From: Psychrobacillus sp044762745
GTDB taxonomy: Bacteria; Bacillota; Bacilli; Bacillales_A; Planococcaceae
Direction: 5' to 3'
Length of the DNA stretch: 64,000 nucleotides
Assembly (NCBI RefSeq): GCF_044762745.1
Contig: NZ_JBIWEX010000011.1
Span: 1-64,000, forward strand
A program made the translations under genes and the position numbers. Positions 35,091 to 43,484 of the stretch are shown piece by piece (position 1 is the stretch's first letter; every line of letters begins with the position of its first letter). The notes beneath the pieces were generated by a model that did not search any database, was not told the DNA's origin, and was given only the letters and a program-made list of their open reading frames with translations.

Positions 35091-36065
35091 TCAAAACTTA
35101 CGTTTACTCATAAACAACGCGATATTTTGCAAAGATTTTTTAGCAGAATTCGCAGGTAATTGTTTCACTTCGTTTAATGCTTTTTGTAAATATAAATTAC
35201 TTACTTGTTTTGCCTTCGTAATGCCATCCGAATTTCGTATTTCCTTTAATAGTTTTTGTTGATCGGCAGCAGAAATAGTTCCTTCAAACATAGCATGAAG
35301 TAATGGGGCAACAGCAGGCTCATTTTTTGCATAAAGTACAGGTAATGTAATGTTCCCTTGTAATAAGTCACTTCCTGCCGGTTTGCCTAATTGTTCATCT
35401 GTCGAAACAAAGTCTAATATATCATCTATAATTTGGAATGACATCCCAACATAATAGCCAAATAGCTTTAAATGCCTTACCGTTTTTGCATCCGTCCCAG
35501 ACGCAATAGCACCTAGCTCGCAACTTGCAGAGATTAAGATAGCGGTTTTCCGCTTTATTCTTCTCAAATAATCTCGCACTGTTTGGTTTAACAAACGCTT
35601 ATCTTCGACTTGAATAATCTCACCAATGCAAAGTTCGATCATCGTGTGAGATAACACTTCATGTGCATATGTATTTTGTACTTCTGTTATGTATTCTATT
35701 GCTTTGGCAAACAGAAAATCGCCCGTATACATTGCGACACGATTATTCCACTGCGCTTTGACCGTTTCCCTACCTCTTCTTGTTTCCGCATCGTCTATGA
35801 CATCGTCATGCACGAGGGACGCCATATGTATAAGTTCTACCGGAACAGCCACATTTTTAATAGATTCAATTGAATAATTTCCGAACTTCGCTGCAAGTAG
35901 AACAAAAACGGGACGAATTCGTTTTCCTCCAGCGAGAAGTAAATGAAGAGAGGCTTCATTCAATAAGTGAGAGGAAGAATTCACAGCTACTGTTAGCTCT
36001 TTTTCTATGACTTCTAAATCCGATTTTAAATCGGAATAAAGTAATTTCAACTTCATCTTATCCAC
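35091..36065 (-). CDS. hepT: Heptaprenyl diphosphate synthase, catalytic component II
   Basis: Trans-prenyltransferase that, with HepS, makes the C35 side chain of menaquinone-7. The 324 residues contain GGKRIRPVFVLLAA, the first Asp-rich motif DDVIDDAETRRG and the second QIIDDILDF. The start is GTG at 36065 (AGAAGG nine bases upstream); ATG at 36056 is an alternative. Part of hepS-menG-hepT. Confidence 0.96.
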   Translation of the reverse strand: MDKMKLKLLYSDLKSDLEVIEKELTVAVNSSSHLLNEASLHLLLAGGKRIRPVFVLLAAKFGNYSIESIKNVAVPVELIHMASLVHDDVIDDAETRRGRETVKAQWNNRVAMYTGDFLFAKAIEYITEVQNTYAHEVLSHTMIELCIGEIIQVEDKRLLNQTVRDYLRRIKRKTAILISASCELGAIASGTDAKTVRHLKLFGYYVGMSFQIIDDILDFVSTDEQLGKPAGSDLLQGNITLPVLYAKNEPAVAPLLHAMFEGTISAADQQKLLKEIRNSDGITKAKQVSNLYLQKALNEVKQLPANSAKKSLQNIALFMSKRKF

Positions 36066-36085
36066 AGATCCAAACCTTCTCCCAC

Positions 36086-36790
36086 TTAAATATCTTTTTT
36101 GAAACCAATATGTCTTGCCGCTGCACCGCCACTATACGGTTTACTCGTTACATGTATCATGTCAACTTGTTCAAATAAATTCGTAAGTTCCGCTCTATTT
36201 GGAAAGTCTTTAGCAGACTCTTGTAACCACGAATACTCTTTATAGCTTTTCGCAAATAATTTACCAAACATCGGCATAATATAACGAAAATATAGACGAA
36301 ATCCCACATTGAATAGTTTTGAGTCTGGTTGTGATGTTTCTAGACAAACAATCATTCCACCTGGTTTTGCCACGCGATTCATCTCGCTAAGTACTTTTTT
36401 GTAATCGGGCACATTTCGAAGACCAAAACCAATGGTGACATAATCGAATGTGTTGTCTTCAAAAGGTAATTCCATGGCATTGCCTTGCAATAATTCAATT
36501 TGAGGAATATTTTTAACTTTTTCTTTCCCGACATTCAACATATTTTGGCTGAAATCTAGTCCTTTTACTTTGCCAGTCGGTCCAGTTGCTTCTGCTAATG
36601 CAATCGTCCAGTCTGCGGTACCACAGCATACATCTAATGCTGAGCTCCCTGGTTTCACTCGCATTGCTTTCATTGTGTCACTACGCCATATTTTATGTTG
36701 TTGAAAACTGATGACAGAGTTCATCGAATCATAATTATCTGAGATTTTTTCAAACACTTCATGTACATGTTGCTCTTTTGATTTTTCCAC
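36086..36790 (-). CDS. menG: Demethylmenaquinone methyltransferase
   Basis: Last step of menaquinone synthesis, using S-adenosylmethionine. The 234 residues carry the UbiE/MenG signatures YDSMNSVISFQQHKIWR, LDVCCGTADWTIALAEA and GFGLRNVPDY. It sits between the two heptaprenyl synthase subunits, 3 bp after hepS, as in B. subtilis. Confidence 0.97.
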   Translation of the reverse strand: MEKSKEQHVHEVFEKISDNYDSMNSVISFQQHKIWRSDTMKAMRVKPGSSALDVCCGTADWTIALAEATGPTGKVKGLDFSQNMLNVGKEKVKNIPQIELLQGNAMELPFEDNTFDYVTIGFGLRNVPDYKKVLSEMNRVAKPGGMIVCLETSQPDSKLFNVGFRLYFRYIMPMFGKLFAKSYKEYSWLQESAKDFPNRAELTNLFEQVDMIHVTSKPYSGGAAARHIGFKKDI

Positions 36791-36793
36791 CGT

Positions 36794-37555
36794 TTAACCT
36801 TCTCTCAACTGCGTTTCCAGCGAACATTTAGTTACCCGTTCAATTATTGCTTGTTTTACATGTTCTTTTAATAATTCCGAAGAACGAACGTCTTGTATTA
36901 AACCATTTTCTATTTTTTTGATCTCTGCTTGAAGTAAGTTTACATTCGATTTAAGGACGGATGACTTATCGATATATAAAGTAACTTCCTTTTGTTCGTA
37001 TGCAGCAATCTCTTTTTTCAATGATGCTAGTAATAACGCTTCTTTCATAAAAAATACATATTCATGAAAAGAATAGTATTCCATAAATTGTTCAATCGGC
37101 TTACTTTCAATCAGTTGAATGGACCCAATTTGTTGTTCATACGTATAGTTTTGCTGATCGTAAAATCTCGTTTTATGTTCGGTAATAGATGTGACACATT
37201 CTGACAACTGTCGTATTAAATCTATCTTTTTATCTTTTGCTAACAGTTGATAGTATTTCCCACTGTAATAATCTCCTGCTAGTACTTGTAATTGCTGTTC
37301 TCTCGACGTTGCATTTTGTTCTTTCACTAAATCATGTGCAGCAAGTGCCGAGAAAATAAGAGAAATGGCAAAAACAGAAATTCTTTCTGATTCGTTCCAA
37401 TCTTCCCCATTGAGTAGTGGTAAAAGTGTAAAAAACAAACGTTCTTCGTCAATGATAGGAGTCCCTGTATGGTTTAACAAAGTACTTTGCCGAATTTGCA
37501 TGAGAATATCGCTTTTATATTGTTTTACCTGTTGTGTGATCATAGCTTCGTTCAT
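36794..37555 (-). CDS. hepS: Heptaprenyl diphosphate synthase, component I
   Basis: Non-catalytic partner of HepT that fixes product chain length. The 253-residue protein is helical and shows the HEPPP synthase subunit 1 pattern (LAGDYYSGKYYQLLA, VTSITEHKTRFYDQQNYTYE). ATG at 37555 has GGAG eight bases upstream. It leads the three-gene block and follows mtrB. Confidence 0.92.
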   Translation of the reverse strand: MNEAMITQQVKQYKSDILMQIRQSTLLNHTGTPIIDEERLFFTLLPLLNGEDWNESERISVFAISLIFSALAAHDLVKEQNATSREQQLQVLAGDYYSGKYYQLLAKDKKIDLIRQLSECVTSITEHKTRFYDQQNYTYEQQIGSIQLIESKPIEQFMEYYSFHEYVFFMKEALLLASLKKEIAAYEQKEVTLYIDKSSVLKSNVNLLQAEIKKIENGLIQDVRSSELLKEHVKQAIIERVTKCSLETQLREG

Positions 37556-37604
37556 ACACTTTACTCCATTTCCCAACCGCGCTTACTTTACTTTTGTAGG
37601 TCTT

Positions 37605-37826
37605 TTATTTTTTAGATTCACTTTGTATAATACCGTTTGCTGTGTGAACAGATGCTTTTCCTCTAATTTTCATCGCGGAAGTATGCTCTGTAAACTGAGC
37701 AATCATTACTTCACCTGTATCTAGTTTTTCAGAATGATGGAACTTCGTATCTGTGCCCCGAGTAAGCCCAATAACATGCACACCATCTTCTTCTGCTTTT
37801 ATAACGATAAAATCTGAACTAGACAT
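37605..37826 (-). CDS. mtrB: TRAP, trp RNA-binding attenuation protein
   Basis: An 11-mer ring protein that, with tryptophan bound, wraps leader RNA containing 11 spaced GAG/UAG triplets and represses trp genes. The 73 residues match B. subtilis TRAP closely (SDFIVIKAEEDGVHVIGLTR, DTKFHHSEKLDTGEVMIAQF, TEHTSAMKIRG), including the KKR-type RNA-contacting residues K, K, R. It follows folE in the mtrA-mtrB arrangement. The usual neighbouring target, trpEDCFBA, is absent from this window. Confidence 0.97.
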   Translation of the reverse strand: MSSSDFIVIKAEEDGVHVIGLTRGTDTKFHHSEKLDTGEVMIAQFTEHTSAMKIRGKASVHTANGIIQSESKK

Positions 37827-37893
37827 TTTTTAATCTCCTTTACCGAACAGTCTTTTTCCATCATACCATATTCTAAAACTTTCTCCAAAGCAG

Positions 37894-38463
37894 TTACTTC
37901 ATCTGTATAAAAGACAATATTTCGGAGCGTTTTACTTCGTCTGTTTCCAAAACTCCTTTAGCTACCGCCGTTACTGTTTTTGCACCTGGTTTTTTAATCC
38001 CGCGCATCGTCATACACATATGTTCTGCCTCAATAACAACGTATACACCATGTGGGTTTAACATTTCCATTATATCTTCTGCAATACTAGATGTAATTCT
38101 TTCTTGTAATTGCGGACGTCTTGCGGTTGTTTCCACTGCTCTTGCTAATTTGCTTAATCCAGTTACGACTCCATCTCGTGGAATATATGCTACATGTGCT
38201 TTCCCGTAAAAAGGAACAAGATGATGTTCACACATGGAATAGAAAGGAATATCTTTTACTAACACGAGTTCTTCGTGATCTTCGTTAAATACGGTTTTAA
38301 AATATTCTTTTGGATCTTGATGTAAGCCTTCAAACATTTCCGCATACATTTTAGAAACCCGTTTCGGTGTTTCGAGTAGTCCTTCTCTTTCTGGATCTTC
38401 ACCGACTGCTTCCAAAATCATTTTTACTGCTTCTTCTATTTTTTTCAGATCGACATTCGCCAT
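37894..38463 (-). CDS. folE: GTP cyclohydrolase I
   Basis: Zinc enzyme converting GTP to dihydroneopterin triphosphate, first step of folate synthesis (mtrA in B. subtilis). The 189 residues show YSMCEHHLVPFYGKAHVAYI and EAEHMCMTMRGI (Cys and His zinc ligands) and the RPQLQERIT region. It lies between hup and mtrB. Confidence 0.98.
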   Translation of the reverse strand: MANVDLKKIEEAVKMILEAVGEDPEREGLLETPKRVSKMYAEMFEGLHQDPKEYFKTVFNEDHEELVLVKDIPFYSMCEHHLVPFYGKAHVAYIPRDGVVTGLSKLARAVETTARRPQLQERITSSIAEDIMEMLNPHGVYVVIEAEHMCMTMRGIKKPGAKTVTAVAKGVLETDEVKRSEILSFIQMK

Positions 38464-38584
38464 CTGTTAACCCCCTAGACCAAACTATATATACCATTAG
38501 CATCTTAGCATACGTATCGAATATAATAAATATTTTTAACTATGTATCCCGATAAATTCTTTTATTCTTACTAACCAATTGAAA

Positions 38585-38624
38585 AGAACGGCTACTATGA
38601 AGCAAGCTTCACAGTAACCGTTCT
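38585..38624 (-). terminator. Terminator of hup
   Basis: AGAACGG-TTACTG-TGAAGC pairs with GCTTCA-TAGTAG-CCGTTCT with small mismatches around AAGC and is followed by TTTTC on the minus strand; 18 bp after the hup stop. Confidence 0.85.
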
Positions 38625-38641
38625 ATGTACTACAACATCAG

Positions 38642-38914
38642 TTATTTAACTGCGTCTTTAAGTGCTTTACCTGGTTTAAAAGCAGGCACCTTGCTAGCAG
38701 CGATGTCGATTTCTTCACCTGTTTGAGGGTTACGTCCTTTACGTGCTGCACGTTCACGAACCTCAAAGTTACCAAAGCCGATTAATTGAACTTTACCTCC
38801 ATCTGCAAGAGCAGCTTGAATTGATTCAAATACAGCTTCAACAGCTTTAGATGCGTCTTTTTTAGAAAGTTCTGCAGCTTCCGCAACAGCGTTTACTAAT
38901 TCTGTTTTATTCAT
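38642..38914 (-). CDS. hup: HU DNA-binding protein
   Basis: Small nucleoid protein that bends DNA as a homodimer. The 90 residues are nearly the family consensus (MNKTELVNAVAEAAELSKKD, FGNFEVRERAARKGRNPQTG, FKPGKALKDAVK). ATG at 38914 follows AGGAGGTG; GTG at 38923 lies inside that site. Equivalent to hbs of B. subtilis, placed between spoIVA and folE. Confidence 0.98.
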   Translation of the reverse strand: MNKTELVNAVAEAAELSKKDASKAVEAVFESIQAALADGGKVQLIGFGNFEVRERAARKGRNPQTGEEIDIAASKVPAFKPGKALKDAVK

Positions 38915-39045
38915 ACCATTCACCTCCTCTCAAAGGAAGATAGCTTTAACTCTTTAAAAAGAGTATCACAACCGAAATGGCTTCGCAACACTATTTACAC
39001 GTGTTTAGGGAAGATTCCTTAAAAAAACGTGAATTTCATAAAATA

Positions 39046-39079
39046 ACAGGACTTTTCGCATAGTCGCGAAAAGCCCTGT
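39046..39079 (-). terminator. Terminator of spoIVA
   Basis: ACAGGaCTTTTCGC (39046-39059) pairs with GCGAAAAGcCCTGT (39066-39079) with one mismatch; 7 bp past the spoIVA stop. Only a short U run follows. Confidence 0.75.
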
Positions 39080-39086
39080 ATCAGAT

Positions 39087-40565
39087 TTACAGTATGAATG
39101 TTACCATTCCTCGATCGCCTTCGTTTACCATTCGTTCGATTGTTTGACGCATTCTGTTCTTCGCAACTGCCGAAACACTTTCTGTTTTATAACGCAAGCT
39201 TTCTTTCATCACTTCAACTAAGGAAGTACCGAAAACTTGTGTTTGCCATAATGCATCTCGGTCGTGTAAATATCCGTGCTTTAAATCTTTTAATAATTGC
39301 TGGCTATGAAATTCGGAGCCAATGAGCGGTGCAAATTCTGCTTCCATATCCACACGAATAATGTGAAGCGAAGCGGCTTTTGCTTTTAGGCTAACTCCGT
39401 AAAAGTTATTTTGTTTTATAATTTCCGGTGCAGAAGGTTGAAAATCTTGAATGGTTGGGAGAGATACACCATAGCCATGAACTCTTGCAGCTTCTAATGC
39501 TTCCGAAAATTTATTGTATGCTTTTTTCGCAGTAGACGCATCTTTGACGAATAAAAGCCAATCTTTTTTGGATTGAATCGGTTCTTCTAACCACTCATCG
39601 CATACTTCTTGGAATACCTCAGGTTTCAAACCAATTTGAATACAAGCAGATCCACGGCCGGGATTTGCTTCAATGACTTCAGCTGATTGAATAAATGGAA
39701 CTTGTTTAAATCTTGCAGCAAGTTCTTTTACATCTTTCATTTTGGACACAATTTGTAACCACTCGTGTAAAGAAGAAGTGATGGCATTATTCACAAAGTG
39801 ATCTGGTTCCAGTACATCTGTCCAATCCGGTTTTACAACTTCTATATCGGTAATCGGAAATTCATAAAGTGCCTGTTGGAGTATGTACTGAATTTCCTCC
39901 GCAGTCATTCGGTCAACAGCTACTGCGATTACTGGCACTTCATGTTTTTTCTGTAATTCTTCACATAATTGAATCGTATCAATATGACCAGGAGTTTTGC
40001 TATTTAATACAATGACAAATGGTTTACCAATTCCTTTTAACTGCGAGATTATTTGTTCTTCTGCTTGTTCCGCTGCTTTTCGCGGAATATTATTTACTGT
40101 GCCATCCGTCGTTACAACTATTCCAATCGTTGAATGATCACGAATTACTTTGTCTGTCCCAATTCGAGCAGCTTCTTCGAATGGAATTGCTTCACTATGC
40201 CAAGGGGTGTGTACTAGTTTCTGTCCGTCTTCTCCAGAACCAGTGTTAATCCCATCGATCATGTAGCCTACACAATCCACTAATCGAATCTGCAATCGTA
40301 ATTGATCTTCTCCTAGATGAATATTCGTTCCATGTGCCGGGACAAATTTCGGTTCTGCGGTCATAATGACGTTACCTGGAGAACTTTGCGGAAGCTCATC
40401 TTGCGCTCGTATTCTTTCCGCTTCATCTTGAATATTCGGAATGACAACGAGCTCCATTACTCGTTTGACAAAAGTAGATTTACCTACCCTAACTGGACCT
40501 ACAACACCAATATACACATCTCCATTAGTTCGCTCTGCTATTTGTTCATAAAGTTGATTTGACAT
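39087..40565 (-). CDS. spoIVA: SpoIVA, spore coat morphogenetic ATPase
   Basis: Polymerises on the outer forespore membrane using ATP and anchors the spore coat. The 492 residues equal the B. subtilis length. Walker A is GPVRVGKST near residue 24, followed by VDCVGYMIDG and a C-terminal domain ending in NEGDRGMVTFIL. ATG at 40565 follows AAGGAG; the upstream frame extension lacks a ribosome-binding site. A CATATATT box (40598-40591) resembles a sigma-E -10 element. This gene marks the organism as an endospore former. Confidence 0.98.
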   Translation of the reverse strand: MSNQLYEQIAERTNGDVYIGVVGPVRVGKSTFVKRVMELVVIPNIQDEAERIRAQDELPQSSPGNVIMTAEPKFVPAHGTNIHLGEDQLRLQIRLVDCVGYMIDGINTGSGEDGQKLVHTPWHSEAIPFEEAARIGTDKVIRDHSTIGIVVTTDGTVNNIPRKAAEQAEEQIISQLKGIGKPFVIVLNSKTPGHIDTIQLCEELQKKHEVPVIAVAVDRMTAEEIQYILQQALYEFPITDIEVVKPDWTDVLEPDHFVNNAITSSLHEWLQIVSKMKDVKELAARFKQVPFIQSAEVIEANPGRGSACIQIGLKPEVFQEVCDEWLEEPIQSKKDWLLFVKDASTAKKAYNKFSEALEAARVHGYGVSLPTIQDFQPSAPEIIKQNNFYGVSLKAKAASLHIIRVDMEAEFAPLIGSEFHSQQLLKDLKHGYLHDRDALWQTQVFGTSLVEVMKESLRYKTESVSAVAKNRMRQTIERMVNEGDRGMVTFIL

Positions 40566-40597
40566 GGATAGTCTCCTTTCTTCGCAATCTAATATAT

Positions 40598-40642
40598 GTA
40601 GCAAAAAAACGTTTCATGCATAAAGCATAAAACGTTTTTCTG
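40598..40642. terminator. Hairpin upstream of spoIVA
   Basis: AAAAAAACGTTT (40603-40614) pairs with AAAACGTTTTT across a 14-nt middle that itself contains GCAT repeats. It could end any minus-strand transcript arriving from the yphF side before spoIVA begins. T-rich on both ends. Confidence 0.55.
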
Positions 40643-40689
40643 GGTATTGATTATCGTTGCATTTAGGCAGTATAGGGATAATGCTCACT

Positions 40690-40870
40690 AAAAAGCTCGT
40701 TTAAGTTTCCGCTATGATTTCCGCTGCTGGGCGGACTCTTTCCGCTTCAATCAAAGGAAATTGATTACTTATCAGCACCCACTTGATAAAATCCAATTTT
40801 TTCAAATATGTGAATCCAATAAATGGCTTAGGGCAACAAACCGATGATTGAAAACAACCAATTCTTAATA
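40690..40870. repeat. Diverged copy of the dispersed intergenic element
   Basis: AAGTTTCCGCTATGATTTCCGC, GGGCGGACTCTTTCCGC and TTCAATCAAAGGAAATTG, then CCAATAAATGGCTTAGGGCAACAAA and GAAAACAACCAATTCTTA, parallel the order seen at 7490 and 52551. GCAA/ACAA cores at 40832 and 40853 are 21 bp apart. No gene is present in the whole gap 40566-41258. Confidence 0.65.
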
Positions 40871-40921
40871 TAACAAGTCTACTTGAAGTGAAACGTCACT
40901 GACTGCGACGCATTATTTCAA

Positions 40922-41030
40922 AACATTGCGCATATGGATTATAATGTTGCGAGCTCGAAGGGAAATGTTGCACATATGTCCTACAAAGTTGCTAGTAACG
41001 ACTGATATGTTGCGCATTATTTATTGGTCA
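40922..41030. repeat. 21-bp tandem array of ATGTTGCGC units
   Basis: TTGC cores start at 40926, 40947, 40968, 40989 and 41010, exactly 21 bp apart four times over. The conserved part is about 8 bp (ATGTTGCG or ATGTTGCA), and the remaining 13 bp vary freely. It directly follows the diverged element copy. Confidence 0.9.
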
Positions 41031-41126
41031 TTCTTCTCCAGATAAATAAAGTTGATACTTTTGCCGTAGCGCGCATGAGCCGCAAGTTCGAAGGCTAGTG
41101 TAAACTCCATAAGAGATTTTCTAAGA

Positions 41127-41167
41127 AAATATTTAGGGAGGTGACAAAGTCACCTCCCTAAATATTT
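41127..41167. terminator. 19-bp perfect hairpin downstream of yphF
   Basis: AAATATTTAGGGAGGTGAC (41127-41145) and GTCACCTCCCTAAATATTT (41149-41167) are exact inverted repeats separated by three A. It is 91 bp past the yphF stop and probably ends that transcript, although no long T run follows. The stem contains a GGGAGGTGA Shine-Dalgarno-like run and its complement. Confidence 0.6.
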
Positions 41168-41258
41168 ATTATATACCCACCATTTCGACCAAAGCGGACC
41201 GAAACATACAAGTCTAAGCCAAAGTCACTTCTTGAATTTGTTAACTTGTAAGAAACGG

Positions 41259-41975
41259 CTACTTGGAAGGCGTGAGCATAAATATTGGCTCGTTATTTTC
41301 ATCTACCGTATAGGGAAGCGAGTATGCAGGAACAACGGCAAAATTATCCGTTAATAAAAAGCGGATGTCGTCTCCCGGTTTCACTTCTACTTCATTTTCT
41401 TGTAGTAGACGATTTAATTCGATGGAATAGTCCACATACACTTTCCCGTCACCAGTTGCTACTAAAGGCAGCTGGGTGTCGGAATAAGGGCTTTGCACCG
41501 ATAGTTCATTTTTATAACCCATCATCTTGTAATCTAGCTTATATACACCTTCTGCAACTATTTGGGCAACAGGTCCATATCCATTGATCCCTTTTCGGTA
41601 GTTAATATCACGTATCGCATCTGCAAGTCGCAAATCTACCAATTTAACAGTAGGATTTTCCTCTGCATCCATAATCACATATTGGTAAATTCCGCCCGCT
41701 TCATAAGAATTTGCTGGTACTTTTCCCATATATGCAGGAACTACTTTTTTAAAGTCAATTGGATATTTGATATATTGATCTGTTTCCATATCACGTGTTT
41801 TGATCGGTAATAAACCACCTGAATCTTCTTTAAAGCTATCGACTGCATTTTGTACAGTAGTCAATTGATCTTCATATGGCAATAAATTTTCTGGTTCGTA
41901 TCCACTTTTATAACTACATCCGGCTAATACTAGCATGCCGAAAATAAGTACAGCTAGTAAACGTAACTTTTTCAT
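41259..41975 (-). CDS. yphF: YphF-like lipoprotein
   Basis: A 238-residue exported lipoprotein. The signal peptide MKKLRLLAVLIFGMLVLAGC ends in the lipobox LAGC, so the mature protein is anchored by Cys20 to the outer face of the membrane. The rest is soluble and has no known catalytic motif. Its place between spoIVA and yphE matches yphF in B. subtilis. Function is unknown; sporulation association is possible by context only. Confidence 0.82.
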   Translation of the reverse strand: MKKLRLLAVLIFGMLVLAGCSYKSGYEPENLLPYEDQLTTVQNAVDSFKEDSGGLLPIKTRDMETDQYIKYPIDFKKVVPAYMGKVPANSYEAGGIYQYVIMDAEENPTVKLVDLRLADAIRDINYRKGINGYGPVAQIVAEGVYKLDYKMMGYKNELSVQSPYSDTQLPLVATGDGKVYVDYSIELNRLLQENEVEVKPGDDIRFLLTDNFAVVPAYSLPYTVDENNEPIFMLTPSK

Positions 41976-41988
41976 ATGAATCTCCTTA

Positions 41989-42204
41989 CTAAGCTTTTGT
42001 TGGATTAAAAATAATATAAATCATCGTGATGAAACCTATAAATAACAGTATGTATGCGATTAAACCAAAGATAAACTTTAAGAAAGCGTTTTTAAATTTC
42101 GTTTTGACAAAAAACATAAAAAGCATTGCCAAAAACATACAACCCATGGATCCAAATGATATCCACATTTTATCCATTGATGACACTAACAACACAGGTA
42201 ACAC
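41989..42204 (-). CDS. yphE: YphE-like DUF2768 small membrane protein
   Basis: A 71-residue protein with two transmembrane helices (about 15-35 and 42-66) and a short cytosolic KTKFKNAF loop. It fits the DUF2768 family. The start is GTG at 42204 with AGGTGG upstream; an internal ATG (MDKMWIS) is possible. It lies 13 bp before yphF. Function unknown. Confidence 0.78.
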   Translation of the reverse strand: MLPVLLVSSMDKMWISFGSMGCMFLAMLFMFFVKTKFKNAFLKFIFGLIAYILLFIGFITMIYIIFNPTKA

Positions 42205-42261
42205 AGGACTTTCCCACCTTTCTTTAACTTATGTATAGTTGTCCACTCTGTTGTATTACGA

Positions 42262-42335
42262 AGCTTGCTGCTTGATTTCCGCTTCAGGCGGTCGCTTTTT
42301 GCTCTAATCAACACAAGAAAAACAATCCTATTGTT
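42262..42335. repeat. Short fragment of the dispersed element
   Basis: CTGCTTGATTTCCGCTTCAGG, CGGTCGCTTTTTGCTCTAATC and AACACAAGAAAAACAATCC resemble the left module of the copies at 7490 and 52551, but only about 70 bp remain. Confidence 0.5.
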
Positions 42336-42401
42336 CTACCTTCTAAAAATTAGTTATACTAAATTAATAGCTTACCAAATGTATATACTTTCTTGTACTT
42401 C

Positions 42402-42433
42402 AAAAAAGAGTTGCTGTTAAACAACTCTTTTTT
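42402..42433 (-). terminator. Terminator of gpsA
   Basis: AAAAAAGAGTTG (42402-42413) pairs exactly with CAACTCTTTTTT (42422-42433), giving U6 at the RNA end; 10 bp after the gpsA stop. Confidence 0.92.
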
Positions 42434-42443
42434 TGTGACAATT

Positions 42444-43463
42444 TTAGAACGATTTATAATCATCCAGCTCATGCTTTTTTGTACGATGCATCAAAATATC
42501 GACTGCTTCTTTTGGATGAATACCTTCAAATAAGACAGAATGCAATGCTTCTGTGATCGGCATATCGACCTGTTGCTTTTTCGCAAGCTGATAAGCAGCT
42601 TTCGTCGTTCGTACGCCTTCTACGACCATTCCCATCTCATCTAGTACAGTTTGCAAGGACGCACCTTTTCCAAGCATATTACCTGCCCGCCAGTTTCTAG
42701 AATGCACACTTGTACATGTAACGATCAAATCGCCCATGCCAGTTAACCCTGAAAACGTCGAGGCATCTGCTCCTAAGCTGATGCCCAGTCTAGTGATTTC
42801 AGCTAAACCTCTTGTAATAAGAGCTGCCTTCGCATTATCTCCATATCCTAGCCCATCCACGATTCCAGCAGCTAAAGCAATAACGTTTTTTAAAGCTGCT
42901 CCTATCTCTACACCTACTACATCATCATTTGTATAAACACGGAAATAATTGTTCATAAATAGATCTTGTATTTTTTCTGCTGCTTCCATTTTTTCACTTG
43001 CTACTGTAACTGTTGTAGGATGTTGTAACACGACTTCCTCTGCGTGACTAGGACCAGATAAAACTACTATGGCATCCACAAAATGAGCAGGTAGCTCTTC
43101 TTCTAGCATTTCTGAAATGCGTTTTAACGAATCGGGTTCAATCCCTTTCGAAACATGTACAAATAATTTTTTCTCCGTTAAAAATGGCTGCATGTCATGA
43201 CAAACTTCACGGATCGCTTTTGTTGGTACTGCAATCACTATAGTAGATGCATGTTGAATCGCTTGCTCAAAATGACTGGTAGCTCTTAAATTACTTGGTA
43301 ATGAAGTATTTGGTAAATACTTTTTATTCGTATGATGATCATCTATTTCTTTTGCTTGGTCTTCCCGGTGCGACCACAAAAGACAATCATTATCATTATT
43401 TGCGAGCACCATTGCTAGCGCTGTTCCCCAGCTACCAGCACCAAGCACTGTTACTTTCTCCAT
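42444..43463 (-). CDS. gpsA: Glycerol-3-phosphate dehydrogenase [NAD(P)+]
   Basis: Reduces dihydroxyacetone phosphate to sn-glycerol-3-phosphate for phospholipid synthesis. The 339 residues show the Rossmann motif LGAGSWGTALAMVLA, the catalytic-lysine region EIGAALKNVIALAAGI and the LAEITRLG motif. ATG at 43463 follows AAGGGGG. It lies after der; plsC, the next acyltransferase of the pathway, is 2.7 kb upstream. Confidence 0.97.
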   Translation of the reverse strand: MEKVTVLGAGSWGTALAMVLANNDNDCLLWSHREDQAKEIDDHHTNKKYLPNTSLPSNLRATSHFEQAIQHASTIVIAVPTKAIREVCHDMQPFLTEKKLFVHVSKGIEPDSLKRISEMLEEELPAHFVDAIVVLSGPSHAEEVVLQHPTTVTVASEKMEAAEKIQDLFMNNYFRVYTNDDVVGVEIGAALKNVIALAAGIVDGLGYGDNAKAALITRGLAEITRLGISLGADASTFSGLTGMGDLIVTCTSVHSRNWRAGNMLGKGASLQTVLDEMGMVVEGVRTTKAAYQLAKKQQVDMPITEALHSVLFEGIHPKEAVDILMHRTKKHELDDYKSF

Positions 43464-43484
43464 TATCTTACGCCCCCTTGACAC

